Shown piece after piece: positions 36,401 through 45,000 of a stretch of 64,000 nucleotides of DNA. The notes under the pieces are model-generated. The model did not search any database. It saw nothing but the letters and a program-made list of their open reading frames with translations, and was not told the DNA's origin. The position numbers were made by a program, and so were the translations under genes. Positions within the stretch are counted from its first letter, which is position 1, and each line of letters begins with the position of its first letter. This DNA comes from Streptomyces chartreusis (GTDB lineage Bacteria > Actinomycetota > Actinomycetes > Streptomycetales > Streptomycetaceae): the NCBI RefSeq assembly GCF_008704715.1, contig NZ_CP023689.1, positions 9,796,001-9,860,000 on the forward strand, written 5' to 3'.

Positions 36401-36808
36401 GCGCAGGACACCACCACCAGCACGAAGGTGACAGGCGTCTGGACCTTCACCTCGGCCCGACCCACGGCAGACCGCACCACCAGGCTCCCACTCTCGACGG
36501 TACGACTCGCGCCGAAGCTGAGCCTGCGCGGAACGGCTCCGGCGGGCAGCACGCTCACAGTGCCCCTGAAGCTGAGCGGCGCGGCCGCGGCGGCCGGCCA
36601 GGTCGCCACCCTGAAGGTGAACATCTCTTACGACGGCGGCCGAACCTGGAAGCCGCTCACGGTGACGACCAACCCCCAGGGCGCACGCTCGGTGACCGTG
36701 AAGCACCCGGCGACCGCCAAGGCCGTGTCGTTCCGGGTGGATCTGAAGGACAGGGCTGGCAACACCGTGCGCGAGACGATCATGAACGCGTACCGCCTGG
36801 CTCCGTGA
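33425..36808 (+). CDS. Secreted S8 (subtilisin-like) peptidase, large
   Basis: A 1127-residue exported subtilase. A signal peptide (core AALAAVVAGALVTGALSAGG, cleavage near AQA-A) and an inhibitor-like propeptide (about 60-220) precede the catalytic domain. The triad is intact: D257 in VAVLDTGVDQTHPD, H289 in GHGTHVASI, S460 in GTSMASPHVAG. Beyond residue 510 are beta-sandwich domains (Fn3-like, with a final SLRGTAPAGSTLTVPLKLS unit). An alternative GTG start at 33452 gives a shorter n-region. A TTA codon at 33524-33526 (codon 34, inside the signal peptide) predicts bldA-dependent production, as for other developmental proteases. Confidence 0.92.
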   Translation: MHRRAGETRVGSTARARTAALAAVVAGALVTGALSAGGQPAQAAGSARHDGTKTPSNAKPPANVTLITGDRVVVGSDGQVVQLVRGKGRQNIGFSVRREADHTYVVPQDALRLVADGVLDRRLFDVAQLVRDRYDDTHRATLPLIVGYGKDGADSRDLAGGDPFAGVAVRERRALPAVGGEAFKAPKSGAAELWAALTGRTSARTSSGAAASESPVDHVWLDAKVKASLAESVPQIGAPTMWNSGYTGKGVKVAVLDTGVDQTHPDLNGVEIAQKNFSEAPDAKDRFGHGTHVASILAGSGAKSGGRYKGVAPDAKLLDGKVLADDGFGQISNIVAGMQWAVDQGAQIVNMSLGSPDTPGIDPMEAAIARLSGKALFVVAAGNDGDEPRTLGSPGSSPAALTVGAVDKQDQIADFSSRGPNLDGTPKPDITGPGVDITAALTTQSEEPSSEGYISQSGTSMASPHVAGAAALVLQQHPDWSGARLKALLTGSAKPNPLLNAHQQGAGRVDLARAATASVVSEPGSLGFGTQAWPHADDKPAAKTLTYRNYGTQAVTLRLTATGTDSSGRPAPDGMFTVKDSQLTVPAGGTAKTTVTADTSKGSVDGVFGGTVLASGDGQQVRTGLVVEREVESYDVTVRHIDADGANPPTYATTINPGDGLGKFVELPYSENGTVVQRLPKGSYQLESLVFAKDNEVGFFVQPVLDVTRNVTVTLDSRKAKPFAVKAPDPAAKLVTSIVGYYDEAIGVSNTWSSNGIPPMRTAAVGPASPTMRAQFNGVWKNPGAAGKNVDYRLAFNRKGSFFTGLTRTVTRADVAEVKLGFGTSVTGAKGQLHITPLDERGMNIGIQDPQEQNLPQSTTHYLTTADVRWSWTAAQLSSSSEVRMMFWRNLVTYKPGSTHTLKFNTGVVGPDLAAGSREEQGAERTGDLISARIPLFNDGSGNLGSSIVTSGFARLESGGRVLGEGPATDWLNAEVPAASAPYRLTLEASRSAQDTTTSTKVTGVWTFTSARPTADRTTRLPLSTVRLAPKLSLRGTAPAGSTLTVPLKLSGAAAAAGQVATLKVNISYDGGRTWKPLTVTTNPQGARSVTVKHPATAKAVSFRVDLKDRAGNTVRETIMNAYRLAP

Positions 36809-36852
36809 ACTGACCGACGGCGACGACCGTTCGCACGGCCGCGTCGAACCCT

Positions 36853-36888
36853 CCGGCCTGGCCTCCGCGCTCGCGGGGACCAGGCCGG
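36853..36888 (+). terminator. Terminator after subtilase gene
   Basis: CCGGCCTGG (36853-36861) pairs perfectly with CCAGGCCGG (36880-36888) around an 18-base loop that can itself fold (CCGCGCTCGCGG). It lies 44 bases after the subtilase stop. Confidence 0.7.
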
Positions 36889-36923
36889 ATCCATGCACAT
36901 CTGTCGGGACGAGACGTATCGTC

Positions 36924-36952
36924 TTGTCAGATCCCCTCTCATGCCGTACGGT
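36924..36952 (+). promoter_or_regulatory. SigmaHrdB-like promoter of ABC-F gene
   Basis: TTGTCA (36924-36929), 17-bp spacer, TACGGT (36947-36952). Transcription would begin at about 36958-36960, leaving a leader of about 130 nt before the ABC-F start. Confidence 0.65.
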
Positions 36953-36959
36953 CCTCCAC

Positions 36960-36974
36960 ATGGGTTCCCTGTGA
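36960..36974 (+). CDS. Possible 4-codon leader ORF (MGSL)
   Basis: ATG GGT TCC CTG TGA begins at the predicted transcription start, so it would be read as a leaderless mini-ORF. A downstream imperfect hairpin (arms 36982-36994 and 37008-37022) could form in the remaining leader. Antibiotic-responsive ABC-F genes are often controlled by such short leader ORFs, but there is no direct proof here. Confidence 0.3.
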   Translation: MGSL

Positions 36975-37089
36975 GACAGCCGGCGCCGATCGCGTAGAGC
37001 ACCGCTCCGCCATCGCCGCGCCCCACCGCGCCCTCTCATCCACCCGATCCGGCCAGGGCAGAAGCCAGGGGCCAGGAGGGAACCCGCGC

Positions 37090-38730
<1,641 letters not shown>

Positions 38731-38850
38731 CGCAAGGGCGGTGCGGGCGACCTGGCTGCGCCCAAGGGAATCTTCACCGGCGGACCCGAGTTGCCCCTAC
38801 GACGATGTCAATGGGGGACCGCCGTCCCCGCAGGGAGGAAACGGGAGCCG

Positions 38851-39747
38851 ATGAGCCTTCGTCAGTACGAGTACGCTCTGGCCGTTGCCGAGGAGGGCTC
38901 GGTGACGGCGGCGGCGGAGCTGCTGCGGGTCGCTCAACCGTCGGTGTCCCAGCAGATCCGAGGCCTGGAGCGGGAGCTCGGCGTGCAGCTGTTCGACCGC
39001 ACGCCGACCGGGCTGGTGCCCACGGTGGTCGGCCGAGCCTTCTTGCGGGAGGCGGAGATCGCGGTGAGCGCGGCGCGGCGCGCGAGGGCGACAGCGCGGG
39101 CGGGTGCCGATGAGCTGGTGGGCGACCTGGTTGTCGCGGTTCAGATGGGCTTTGCCGCCCGGCAGCTGCCGGGCGCGTTGAGCGCGCTGCGTCGCCGCTT
39201 CCCGCGGCTGGAGGTCACCGTCTTCGAGGAGCTGAGCCACGCGGAGCTGGAGCGGCTGTGCCGCCGGGGCCTGCTCAACCTCGCCCTGATGGCGGCGTGC
39301 GAGCGCAGCCCCGCCGACGCCCACCACCTCGGCGACGAGGAGTTCGTCGTGGTGCTGGGCGCCGGGCACAGGCTGCTCGCCGCGGACCGGGTCGACCTGC
39401 GCGAGCTGGCGGGGGAGTCGTGGGTGAGGTTCGACCGTGACAGCGCGCTCGACGCCGTACTGCTGAACGTGCTGCGGGAAAACGGCCTGACCCCGCACAC
39501 GGCCGCCCGCGTGTCCCAGACGGCGACGGCCGTGCGCTGGGCCGCCCACGGGCTGGGGGTGACCCTCGTCCCGGCCTCCGCGGTCCCCCACGGTCACGAG
39601 CACCTCGCCCGCCCGGTCTCCCCGGCCGTGCCCCAGCCCGTCCTCGCCGTGGTCCGACACGGCGCGGGCCCGGCGGAGACGGCCCTGCTCGAACTTCTCC
39701 GCAAGGAGACCTGGTCCGAGTCCGCCTCCCTCTCACCGATTTCCTGA
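38851..39747 (+). CDS. LysR-family transcriptional regulator
   Basis: A 298-residue LTTR. The N-terminal HTH is MSLRQYEYALAVAEEGSVTA and AAELLRVAQPSVSQQIRGLE. The substrate-binding domain has LVVAVQMGFAARQLP and the closing HGLGVTLVPASAVP. ATG 38851 follows GGAGG; the longer frame to 38791 lacks conservation. It is convergent with the SDR gene, so its target is not obvious; autoregulation is likely. Confidence 0.9.
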   Translation: MSLRQYEYALAVAEEGSVTAAAELLRVAQPSVSQQIRGLERELGVQLFDRTPTGLVPTVVGRAFLREAEIAVSAARRARATARAGADELVGDLVVAVQMGFAARQLPGALSALRRRFPRLEVTVFEELSHAELERLCRRGLLNLALMAACERSPADAHHLGDEEFVVVLGAGHRLLAADRVDLRELAGESWVRFDRDSALDAVLLNVLRENGLTPHTAARVSQTATAVRWAAHGLGVTLVPASAVPHGHEHLARPVSPAVPQPVLAVVRHGAGPAETALLELLRKETWSESASLSPIS

Positions 39748-39770
39748 CGGCCGAGAAGGAGGCGGCGTCG

Positions 39771-39811
39771 CGGAATTCATCTCTATCGAAGCCGACATTT
39801 TCTGAATTCCG
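39771..39811. terminator. Convergent inverted repeat
   Basis: CGGAATTCA (39771-39779) and TGAATTCCG (39803-39811) form a 9-bp perfect stem with a 23-base loop between the convergent LysR and SDR genes. It could be a weak bidirectional terminator. Confidence 0.5.
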
Positions 39812-39817
39812 TGCGCG

Positions 39818-40588
39818 TCATCCCCTGGGGAATTCACCACCGTCCACGACGAGATTGCTCGCGGTCAGCCAGCTCGTCCGGTCGGACACGAGGAACAGCA
39901 CCGCGTGGGCGATGTCGTCGGGCTGCCCCTCACGTCCCAGCGGCGGGGTGTTGGTGGCCTGGCCGGGCCCGTCGTTCAGACGCGCCCACTGCTCCCGCGT
40001 CGCCTCGCCGCCGGGGGTGGCGGTCCTGCCGGGAGACACGGTGTTGACCCGGACTCCGAAGGGGGCCAGCTCCGCGGCCAGTCCCCGGCTGTAGTTCTCC
40101 AGTGCCGCCTTGGCCGCCGTGTAGTGCAGGAACGGAGGCGGCGTGGGCGGAACCGCCGCCGAGGAGACATGCACGATCGCTCCGGAACGCCGTTCCCGCA
40201 TCCCCGGTGCCAGCAGCGAGTCCAGCCGCACGGACGACAGGAAGTTCAGGTCCAAGGCGTCCTGCCAGATGTCGTCGGGGATGGCGAAGGCTCCCTTGTA
40301 CGGCTGCGCACCGCCCGCGTTGTGGACGAGGACGTCCACCCCGCCGAGCATCTCGTGCGCGGCCGTGGCGAGCGCCTCCGCGCCGGCCCGCGTCCGCACG
40401 TCGGCCGCCACGAAGCGGGCTCCCTCCGGCACCGAGTCCGTCGCCGACCTGGCAGTCGTCAGCACCTCGGCACCGGCGTCCAGGAGCTGGCGCACGACGG
40501 CCGCCCCGATTCCGCGAGTGCCGCCCGTGACGAGGGCCCGCTTCCCCGTGAGTTCTCGCGTTCCAGAGCCGTTCTCGATTTTCGTCAT
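39818..40588 (-). CDS. Short-chain dehydrogenase/reductase
   Basis: A 256-residue classical SDR. The NAD(P) motif TGGTRGIG is at 21-28, HNAGG at 89-93, the catalytic serine region VSSAA at 151, and Y156-x-x-x-K160 in HYTAAK. NTVSPG follows, and the C-terminus reads LVVDGGEFPRG. The arginine after TGGT favours NADPH. The substrate is unknown. The intergenic region to the DUF2975 gene is 231 bp and contains the twin operators of the divergent operon. Confidence 0.92.
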   Translation of the reverse strand: MTKIENGSGTRELTGKRALVTGGTRGIGAAVVRQLLDAGAEVLTTARSATDSVPEGARFVAADVRTRAGAEALATAAHEMLGGVDVLVHNAGGAQPYKGAFAIPDDIWQDALDLNFLSSVRLDSLLAPGMRERRSGAIVHVSSAAVPPTPPPFLHYTAAKAALENYSRGLAAELAPFGVRVNTVSPGRTATPGGEATREQWARLNDGPGQATNTPPLGREGQPDDIAHAVLFLVSDRTSWLTASNLVVDGGEFPRG

Positions 40589-40761
40589 GCCGCTGTTCCT
40601 CTCAATTGCATAAGGGGTTTACCTCGCCGAGCCATTTCAAGGTACGAGCGGAAAAGAGGAGGAAGCAAAGACGAAAAGACAGCACCTGCCATAGGGGGTT
40701 CCTATGCCCCTGGAACCACCCGCCGCCCCAGGTCACCCCCAGCCGAGCCCAAGCCCAGCAC

Positions 40762-40790
40762 TTGCTGAACCTATCGAAACTCGATAGATT
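40762..40790 (+). promoter_or_regulatory. Promoter of DUF2975/XRE operon
   Basis: TTGCTG (40762-40767), 17-bp spacer, TAGATT (40785-40790). The spacer and -10 are covered by operator 1. Confidence 0.65.
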
Positions 40791-40808
40791 CCCATCGCAA
40801 CTCGATGG
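40771..40808. promoter_or_regulatory. Twin 17-bp operators, 21 bp apart
   Basis: CTATCGAAACTCGATAG (40771-40787) and CCATCGCAACTCGATGG (40792-40808). Both are inverted repeats of (C)YATCG...CGATRG form with the same AACT centre, two helical turns apart. The first overlaps the -10 region and the second lies at the expected transcription start and immediately before the Shine-Dalgarno, so binding would repress. The XRE protein of the same operon is the likely ligand. Confidence 0.75.
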
Positions 40809-40819
40809 AAGGAGGGGGC

Positions 40820-41311
40820 ATGGGAAAGCTGACAGTGCGTGCGCTGCGTGCCGTGCTCGTGGTGGTGCTCACCGGCACGGTGTTCGTACAGGCCTCGATG
40901 GTCTGGGTGTTGGCCAGTGGAAACGATCCGGAGGACGGGTCGCTCCCGCTGACGCCGTTGCGCGTGATCACGATCCTTGGCATGGTGGCGGCCCAGGTCG
41001 CCCTGGTCAGCGTCTGGCGGCTGGTGTCGATGGTGCGCCACGGAACCGTGTTCTCCCATGCCGCCTTCCGGTACGTGGACGCCGTGATCGGCGCGATCGT
41101 GGCGGCTGCCCTGCTGTGGTTCGCGGTCACGGCCATCAATGCGCCCGGCCAGCGGGACGACCCGGGCGTCACCGTCATCATGGGCGGGGTCGGCCTGGCC
41201 ATCCTCGGGGTCGCGCTCATCGTGCTCGTACTGCGGATGCTGCTCGCCCAGGCCGTCGCGCGCGACGTCGAAGCGACTCAGATGCAGGCCGAGTTGGACG
41301 AGGTGATCTGA
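40820..41311 (+). CDS. DUF2975 membrane protein
   Basis: A 163-residue protein with four transmembrane helices (about 10-30, 48-68, 88-108, 122-145): VLVVVLTGTVFVQASMVWVL, ITILGMVAAQVALVSVW, VIGAIVAAALLWFAVTAI, GLAILGVALIVLVLRMLL. This matches DUF2975, a family regularly encoded with a small XRE repressor. GGAAGGAGGG precedes ATG 40820. It overlaps the XRE gene by one base (TGATG). The function is unknown. Confidence 0.85.
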   Translation: MGKLTVRALRAVLVVVLTGTVFVQASMVWVLASGNDPEDGSLPLTPLRVITILGMVAAQVALVSVWRLVSMVRHGTVFSHAAFRYVDAVIGAIVAAALLWFAVTAINAPGQRDDPGVTVIMGGVGLAILGVALIVLVLRMLLAQAVARDVEATQMQAELDEVI

Positions 41312-41532
41312 TGCCGATCGTCGTCGACATCGACGTGATGCTCGCCAGGCGGAAGATGTCCGTGGGCGACCTCGCGGAGCGCGTAGGCATCACACCCGCC
41401 AACCTGGCAGTACTCAAGAACGGCCGTGCCAAGGCGGTCCGCTTCGCGACACTCGCCGCACTCTGCGAGGTGCTCAAGTGCCAGCCGGGCGACCTGCTGC
41501 GCTGGGAGGCCGAGGAAGCCGCGGGCGGATGA
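41311..41532 (+). CDS. Small XRE/YozG-like repressor
   Basis: A 73-residue HTH protein (VDIDVMLARRKMSVGDLAER, then ITPANLAVLKNGRAKAVRF, and LCEVLKCQPGDLLRWE). The Cro/C1 fold is complete with nothing else attached. It is co-transcribed with the DUF2975 gene and probably binds the twin operators upstream. Confidence 0.9.
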   Translation: MPIVVDIDVMLARRKMSVGDLAERVGITPANLAVLKNGRAKAVRFATLAALCEVLKCQPGDLLRWEAEEAAGG

Positions 41533-41581
41533 CGGCTCCAGGGTGAGCGGGAAGACGGCCGGCATCACCGGTCGTGACACG

Positions 41582-41605
41582 GGGGCGGACCGAATGGTCC
41601 GCCCC
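41582..41605 (+). terminator. Terminator of DUF2975/XRE operon
   Basis: GGGGCGGACC, loop GAAT, GGTCCGCCCC: 10-bp perfect stem, 50 bases after the XRE stop. Confidence 0.85.
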
Positions 41606-41645
41606 TCCGCGTGACCCCTGTCTCACCCGACCGGCACCCCTTGGC

Positions 41646-41663
41646 TATGCAACGAGTTGCATA
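41646..41663. promoter_or_regulatory. PadR operator palindrome
   Basis: TATGCAAC-GA-GTTGCATA, a perfect 18-bp palindrome, 13 bases upstream of the padR ATG. PadR-family operators commonly have ATGC/GCAT-type dyads, so autoregulation is likely. Confidence 0.75.
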
Positions 41664-41676
41664 AGAAGATCGAGGC

Positions 41677-42243
41677 ATGGCGCTCGAGCACGCGATCCTC
41701 GTCTCCCTGCTGGAAAAGCCGGGCTCCGGCTATGAACTGGCCCGGCGGTTCGACCGGTCCATCGGATACTTCTGGACCGCCACGCACCAGCAGATCTACC
41801 GCGTGCTCAAGCGCATGGAGAGCGACGGCCTGCTCGCCGTCCGCGGGATGCCGCAGCAGAGCCGGCCGGACAAGAAGGAGTACTCCGTCGTCGGCCCCGG
41901 CCGCGCCGCCCTCTCCCAGTGGCTGCACGAGCCGATCGAGCCCGAGAGTATCCGGCACGAGCTCGCCGTGAAGATCCGCGGCGCGGCCTTCGACGACCCG
42001 TCCGCGCTGATCCGCGAGGTCGAACGCCACCACCAGGTGCACAGCGACCGCCTCGCGCACTACTTCGCGGGCGAGCTCCGCGACTTCACCGGCCCGACGG
42101 CCCCCACCCCGCTCGACGCCGGTCAGGAACTCCAGCATGTCGTCCTGCGCGGCGGCATCGCCTACGAGCGGATGACGATCGCCTGGCTCGACGACGTACT
42201 CGCCACCCTCCACAGACTCGGCACGCCGCACCTGCACCCCTGA
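41677..42243 (+). CDS. PadR-family transcriptional regulator
   Basis: A 188-residue regulator. The winged HTH starts MALEHAILVSLLEKPGSGYE with YFWTATHQQIYRVLKRMESD and the wing KKEYSVVGPGRAAL. The C-terminal helical dimerisation region (about 95-180) is of the Vir_act_alpha_C type. It lies 107 bp upstream of the acyl-CoA dehydrogenase gene on the same strand, a common pairing, and carries a perfect operator in front. Confidence 0.9.
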   Translation: MALEHAILVSLLEKPGSGYELARRFDRSIGYFWTATHQQIYRVLKRMESDGLLAVRGMPQQSRPDKKEYSVVGPGRAALSQWLHEPIEPESIRHELAVKIRGAAFDDPSALIREVERHHQVHSDRLAHYFAGELRDFTGPTAPTPLDAGQELQHVVLRGGIAYERMTIAWLDDVLATLHRLGTPHLHP

Positions 42244-42350
42244 GCCGCCGGCCCCGGCCGCCCGCGCGCCACGCCGCCGGGCCACCGCCGCCCGAGCTCC
42301 GCGACCTTCTTTCCCACACCCTCACCCTCAACCCACGGAAGGCGACCTCC

Positions 42351-44069
42351 ATGGCCGACTCCCTGCTCTTCAACCCGCGCACGTACGACCCGGCGCAGTT
42401 CGACCCCGAGACGCGCAGGCTGCTGCGCGCCACCGTCGACTGGTTCGAGGACCGCGGCAAGCGCAGGCTCATCGAGGACTACCGCACCCGCGCCTGGCTT
42501 GCGGACTTCCTCGCCGTCGCCGCCAAGGAGGGCCTGTTCGCCACCTTCCTCACCCCGGCATCCGCCGCCGGCCACGAGGACCAGCGCTGGGACACGGCCC
42601 GGATCGCCGCCCTCAACGAGATCTTCGGCTTCTACGGTCTCGACTACTGGTACGCATGGCAGGTCACCATCCTCGGCCTCGGACCGGTCTGGCAGAGCGA
42701 CAACACCGCAGCCCGCACCCGCGCCGCGGAACTCCTCGCGCAGGGTGAGGTCTTCGCCTTCGGCCTCTCCGAGAAGACCCACGGCGCCGACATCTACTCC
42801 ACCGACATGCTGCTCACGCCGGACGGCAACGGCGGCTTCAGCGCGACGGGTTCCAAGTACTACATCGGCAACGGCAACGCCGCCGGGCTCGTCTCGGTCT
42901 TCGGCCGACGCACCGACATCGATGGCCCCGACGGCTACGTCTTCTTCGCCGCCGACAGCCGCCACTCGGCGTACCACCTGGTGAAGAACGTCGTCGACTC
43001 CTCCAAGTACGTCAGCGAGTTCCGCCTCGAGGACTACCCGGTCGGCCCGGACGACGTCCTGCACACGGGCCGCGCCGCGTTCGACGCCGCCCTCAACACC
43101 GTCAACGTCGGCAAGTTCAACCTCTGCACCGCCTCGATCGGCATCTGCGAGCACGCGATGTACGAGGCGGTCACCCACGCGAACAACCGCATCCTGTACG
43201 GCCGTCCCGTCACCGCCTTCCCGCACGTGCGCCGCGAGCTCGCCGACGCGTACGTCCGCCTCGTCGGCATGAAGCTGTTCAGCGACCGAGCAGTCGACTA
43301 CTTCCGCTCCGCCTCGCCGGACGACCGCCGCTACCTGCTCTTCAACCCGATGACGAAGATGAAGGTGACCACGGAGGGCGAGAAGGTCATCGACCTCATG
43401 TGGGACGTGATCGCCGCCAAGGGCTTCGAGAAGGACACCTACTTCGCCCAGGCCGCCGTCGAGATCCGGGGACTGCCCAAGCTCGAGGGCACGGTCCACG
43501 TCAACCTCGCGCTGATCCTCAAGTTCATGCGCAACCACCTCCTCAACCCGGCCGAGTTCGCGCCCGTACCGACCCGCCTCGACGCGGCCGATGACACCTT
43601 CCTCTTCGAGCAGGGTCCCGCCCGCGGCCTGGGCTCCGTACGCTTCCACGACTGGCGCCCGGCCTACGACGCATACGCGGCCGTACCGAACGTCGCCCGC
43701 TTCCGCGAACAGGCGGACGCCCTGTGCGAGTTCGTCACCACCGCGGCCCCCGACGAGAAGCAGAGCCGCGACCTCGACCTCCTCCTCGCCGTCGGCCAGC
43801 TCTTCGCCCTGGTGGTGCACGGGCAGCTGATCCTGGAGCAGGCCCGCCTGACCGGCCTCGACGAGGACGTCCTCGACGAACTCTTCTCCGTCCTCGTCCG
43901 CGACTTCTCCGCCTACGCCATCGAACTGCACGGCAAGGACTCCGCCACCGAGGCTCAGCAGAACTGGGCGCTCGGCGCGGTCCGGCGTCCCGTCGTGGAC
44001 GAAGCACGTTCGGGGCGTGTCTGGGAGCGGGTCGAGGCTCTGTCCGGGGCGTACGAGATGGCGCCCTGA
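42351..44069 (+). CDS. Acyl-CoA dehydrogenase family protein
   Basis: A 572-residue flavoprotein. The N-terminal ACAD helical region (1-130) precedes the middle beta domain with FAFGLSEKTHGADIYSTDM and SATGSKYYIGNGNAAGLVSV (FAD and acyl-CoA contacts), then the C-terminal helical domain (TVNVGKFNLCTASIGICEHA, TEGEKVIDLMWDVIAAKGFE). The extra C-terminal 150 residues are like the longer ACADs. The substrate class is unknown. The start at 42351 follows GGAAGG; the frame also open upstream through padR is not used. Confidence 0.88.
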   Translation: MADSLLFNPRTYDPAQFDPETRRLLRATVDWFEDRGKRRLIEDYRTRAWLADFLAVAAKEGLFATFLTPASAAGHEDQRWDTARIAALNEIFGFYGLDYWYAWQVTILGLGPVWQSDNTAARTRAAELLAQGEVFAFGLSEKTHGADIYSTDMLLTPDGNGGFSATGSKYYIGNGNAAGLVSVFGRRTDIDGPDGYVFFAADSRHSAYHLVKNVVDSSKYVSEFRLEDYPVGPDDVLHTGRAAFDAALNTVNVGKFNLCTASIGICEHAMYEAVTHANNRILYGRPVTAFPHVRRELADAYVRLVGMKLFSDRAVDYFRSASPDDRRYLLFNPMTKMKVTTEGEKVIDLMWDVIAAKGFEKDTYFAQAAVEIRGLPKLEGTVHVNLALILKFMRNHLLNPAEFAPVPTRLDAADDTFLFEQGPARGLGSVRFHDWRPAYDAYAAVPNVARFREQADALCEFVTTAAPDEKQSRDLDLLLAVGQLFALVVHGQLILEQARLTGLDEDVLDELFSVLVRDFSAYAIELHGKDSATEAQQNWALGAVRRPVVDEARSGRVWERVEALSGAYEMAP

Positions 44070-44136
44070 CACCGCACCCCGGAGGGCTCGTCGACACGTG
44101 ACGGTCATGACCCCCGAGGCCGGCGACGCCTGCGCT

Positions 44137-44170
44137 GTGGCCTCCGCGCGATCAACTGCGCGGAGGCCAC
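44137..44170. terminator. Strong convergent terminator
   Basis: GTGGCCTCCGCGC (44137-44149) pairs perfectly with GCGCGGAGGCCAC (44158-44170), 8-base loop, between the convergent acyl-CoA dehydrogenase and PNPOx-like genes. Confidence 0.9.
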
Positions 44171-44185
44171 GGCGGCAGGCAGTGC

Positions 44186-44848
44186 TCAAGCCCTGCCGGG
44201 CAGCGATCCGGTGTGGGTTCCCGCAGACTCCTCGCCCTCGTACGACAGGGACTGGTGCTCGGCGCGAGGTGCGAAATAGTCGGCGTCCTTCGGCCGTTGC
44301 GCGCCCGGGCGCGGACGCGGCGCCGGCTCGAGATGGGGGATGTGCTTGGAGCAGTGCACATACGCCTCCTCCACCGTGATGTGCACCCAGAACTCCGGCC
44401 TGCGCCCCGGAGCGGAATCCACGGGAAGACTGGGAAAGGCCCGCCGCTGATCCTCGTCCCGGTGCAGCCGAGCCGCGCCATTGACATGCAGGCCTATGTG
44501 GTCACCGGAGAAGTCGACGAACAGCAGGCCGATGTGCGGGTTCTCGGTGATGTTCCCCGCACTGGCGAGGACCCCGTTCCCTCGGTACTCGGGGTAGGTG
44601 AGCGTGCTGCCGTCCAGCACGGTGACGAATCCCGGAGGACCGGCACGGAACGTGACGTCACAGGCTCCGCCGGCGTCCGCCGTCGACAGGAACGCCATGG
44701 TCTGCCGCCCTATGAACTCAGTCATCTGCGGGGTCAGACGGTCCTGTACCTGGCGGTCGTAGAAAGTGGCGGCCTGGTCGGCGGTGCCGAGGAGATGCTG
44801 CAGGCGGCGCTCGCCGACGGATCCGGTGGACTTGTGGGGGTGAGTCAC
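44186..44848 (-). CDS. Pyridoxamine 5-phosphate oxidase-like flavin-binding protein
   Basis: A 220-residue split-barrel protein. The PNPOx-like core (about 40-175) contains FIGRQTMAFLSTADAGGACDV, FVTVLDGSTLTYPEYRGNG, ENPHIGLLFVDFSGDHIGLH and FWVHITVEEAYVHCSKHI. It likely binds FMN or F420; true PNPOx activity is not implied. A GTG start at 44848 is used. The C-terminal 40 residues are poorly conserved in appearance. Confidence 0.85.
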   Translation of the reverse strand: MTHPHKSTGSVGERRLQHLLGTADQAATFYDRQVQDRLTPQMTEFIGRQTMAFLSTADAGGACDVTFRAGPPGFVTVLDGSTLTYPEYRGNGVLASAGNITENPHIGLLFVDFSGDHIGLHVNGAARLHRDEDQRRAFPSLPVDSAPGRRPEFWVHITVEEAYVHCSKHIPHLEPAPRPRPGAQRPKDADYFAPRAEHQSLSYEGEESAGTHTGSLPGRA

Positions 44849-45000
44849 GGAATGCGCTGCCTTCCTATGGCCTTCGGCTGGGCGTGGGGGAGCGACGGCA
44901 CTCTAACGCTGGATGGAGCACGGTGTCGTACTCGGTACAGGTGAGCGACTGACGGCGCAGGCATAGGTCGCTACTCGACCTCAATGCACACGAAGCCTCT

